Origin: Candidatus Zixiibacteriota bacterium
Lineage (GTDB): Bacteria; Zixibacteria; MSB-5A5; UBA10806
Direction: 5' to 3'
DNA: 15,255 bases
NCBI GenBank assembly: GCA_003520965.1
Contig: DOTU01000163.1
Span: forward strand, 1-15,255
Every line of letters starts with the position of its first letter. The first letter of the stretch is position 1. The notes beneath the pieces were generated by a model that had not been told where the DNA came from, made no database searches, and was given only the letters and a program-made list of their open reading frames with translations. A program made the translations under genes and the position numbers. Below, piece by piece: positions 15,077-15,255 of this stretch.

Positions 15077-15255
15077 ATGAGGTTCAGAAAGTTATGGATT
15101 TTACCATTATTATCGATTTTTCTGATAACCTTGGTAGCGGCTTCCAGCGCGATAGCCGGTACAGTCGGTAAGATCTCTGGCGTTGTGACCGACGAGAAGG
15201 GCGAGCCGATCCCGGGTGTTTCGGTAAAAATCGAAAACACTACGATGGGCGCCGC
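15077..15255 (+). CDS. Exported protein with N-terminal carboxypeptidase-regulatory-like domain, probable TonB-dependent receptor (3' partial)
   Basis: ATG at 15077 lies 7 bases after a strong AAGGAGG. The first 59 residues are visible. They contain a signal peptide (basic MRFRK start, hydrophobic core about 7-25, cleavage near AIA at 30). The start of a carboxypeptidase-regulatory-like domain follows: ISGVVTDEKGEPIPGVSVKI, then ENTTMGA. This order is the typical opening of SusC/CirA-type TonB-dependent outer-membrane receptors in FCB-group bacteria, where the domain precedes the plug and barrel. The gene runs off the window, so the plug and barrel are not seen; a secreted modular protein like the one at 5533 is the alternative. 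Confidence 0.8.
   Translation, partial: MRFRKLWILPLLSIFLITLVAASSAIAGTVGKISGVVTDEKGEPIPGVSVKIENTTMGA

Overview
The window looks like a chromosomal segment of an uncultivated Gram-negative bacterium of the FCB assemblage (Zixibacteria-like, or a relative such as Marinimicrobia, Calditrichaeota or KSB1). The evidence is the repeated NYPNPFN...GVYFYTL...KKMTLLK C-terminal sorting domain on secreted proteins, the carboxypeptidase-regulatory-like modules, the apparent start of a TonB-type outer-membrane receptor, and moderate GC content. The phylum is inferred from protein style only; there is no rRNA or marker gene here. All clear large genes lie on the plus strand.

Layout. (1) 1-4812: the 3' part of a very large multidomain regulator: Ser/Thr kinase C-lobe, STAND/AAA ATPase, TPR array, GAF, sigma-54 AAA+ activator and Fis-type helix-turn-helix. 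It combines a PknK-like sensor with an NtrC-like effector. (2) 4813-5532: an intergenic region with a 173-bp nested inverted-repeat element (4821-4993), a small minus-strand gene for a 57-residue single-pass membrane protein (5009-5182), and a palindrome-rich divergent promoter region. (3) 5533-7395: a secreted protein of five carboxypeptidase-regulatory-like modules plus a sorting domain. (4) 7614-8396: a LipM-type octanoyltransferase with a TTG start, the only housekeeping metabolic gene. (5) 8480-14475: three tandem paralogues (598, 596 and 592 aa) of a cysteine-containing secreted Asp-box/sialidase-fold-like protein. Each has a signal peptide, a sorting domain, a strong Shine-Dalgarno and its own related GC-rich terminator. 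(6) 14476-15076: a mostly non-coding stretch with a doubtful small ORF and a hairpin-rich leader. (7) 15077-15255: the start of an exported protein with a carboxypeptidase-regulatory-like plug, probably a TonB-dependent receptor.

How they may work together. Most of the window encodes cell-surface or secreted products, exported by Sec and then probably by a type IX-like route that recognises the C-terminal domain. The three propeller-like paralogues form an expanding family whose export domains are nearly identical while their bodies diverge, which looks like gene conversion. The large regulator could control nearby or distant sigma-54 promoters, but no convincing -24/-12 site was found before the neighbouring genes, so a direct link is speculation.
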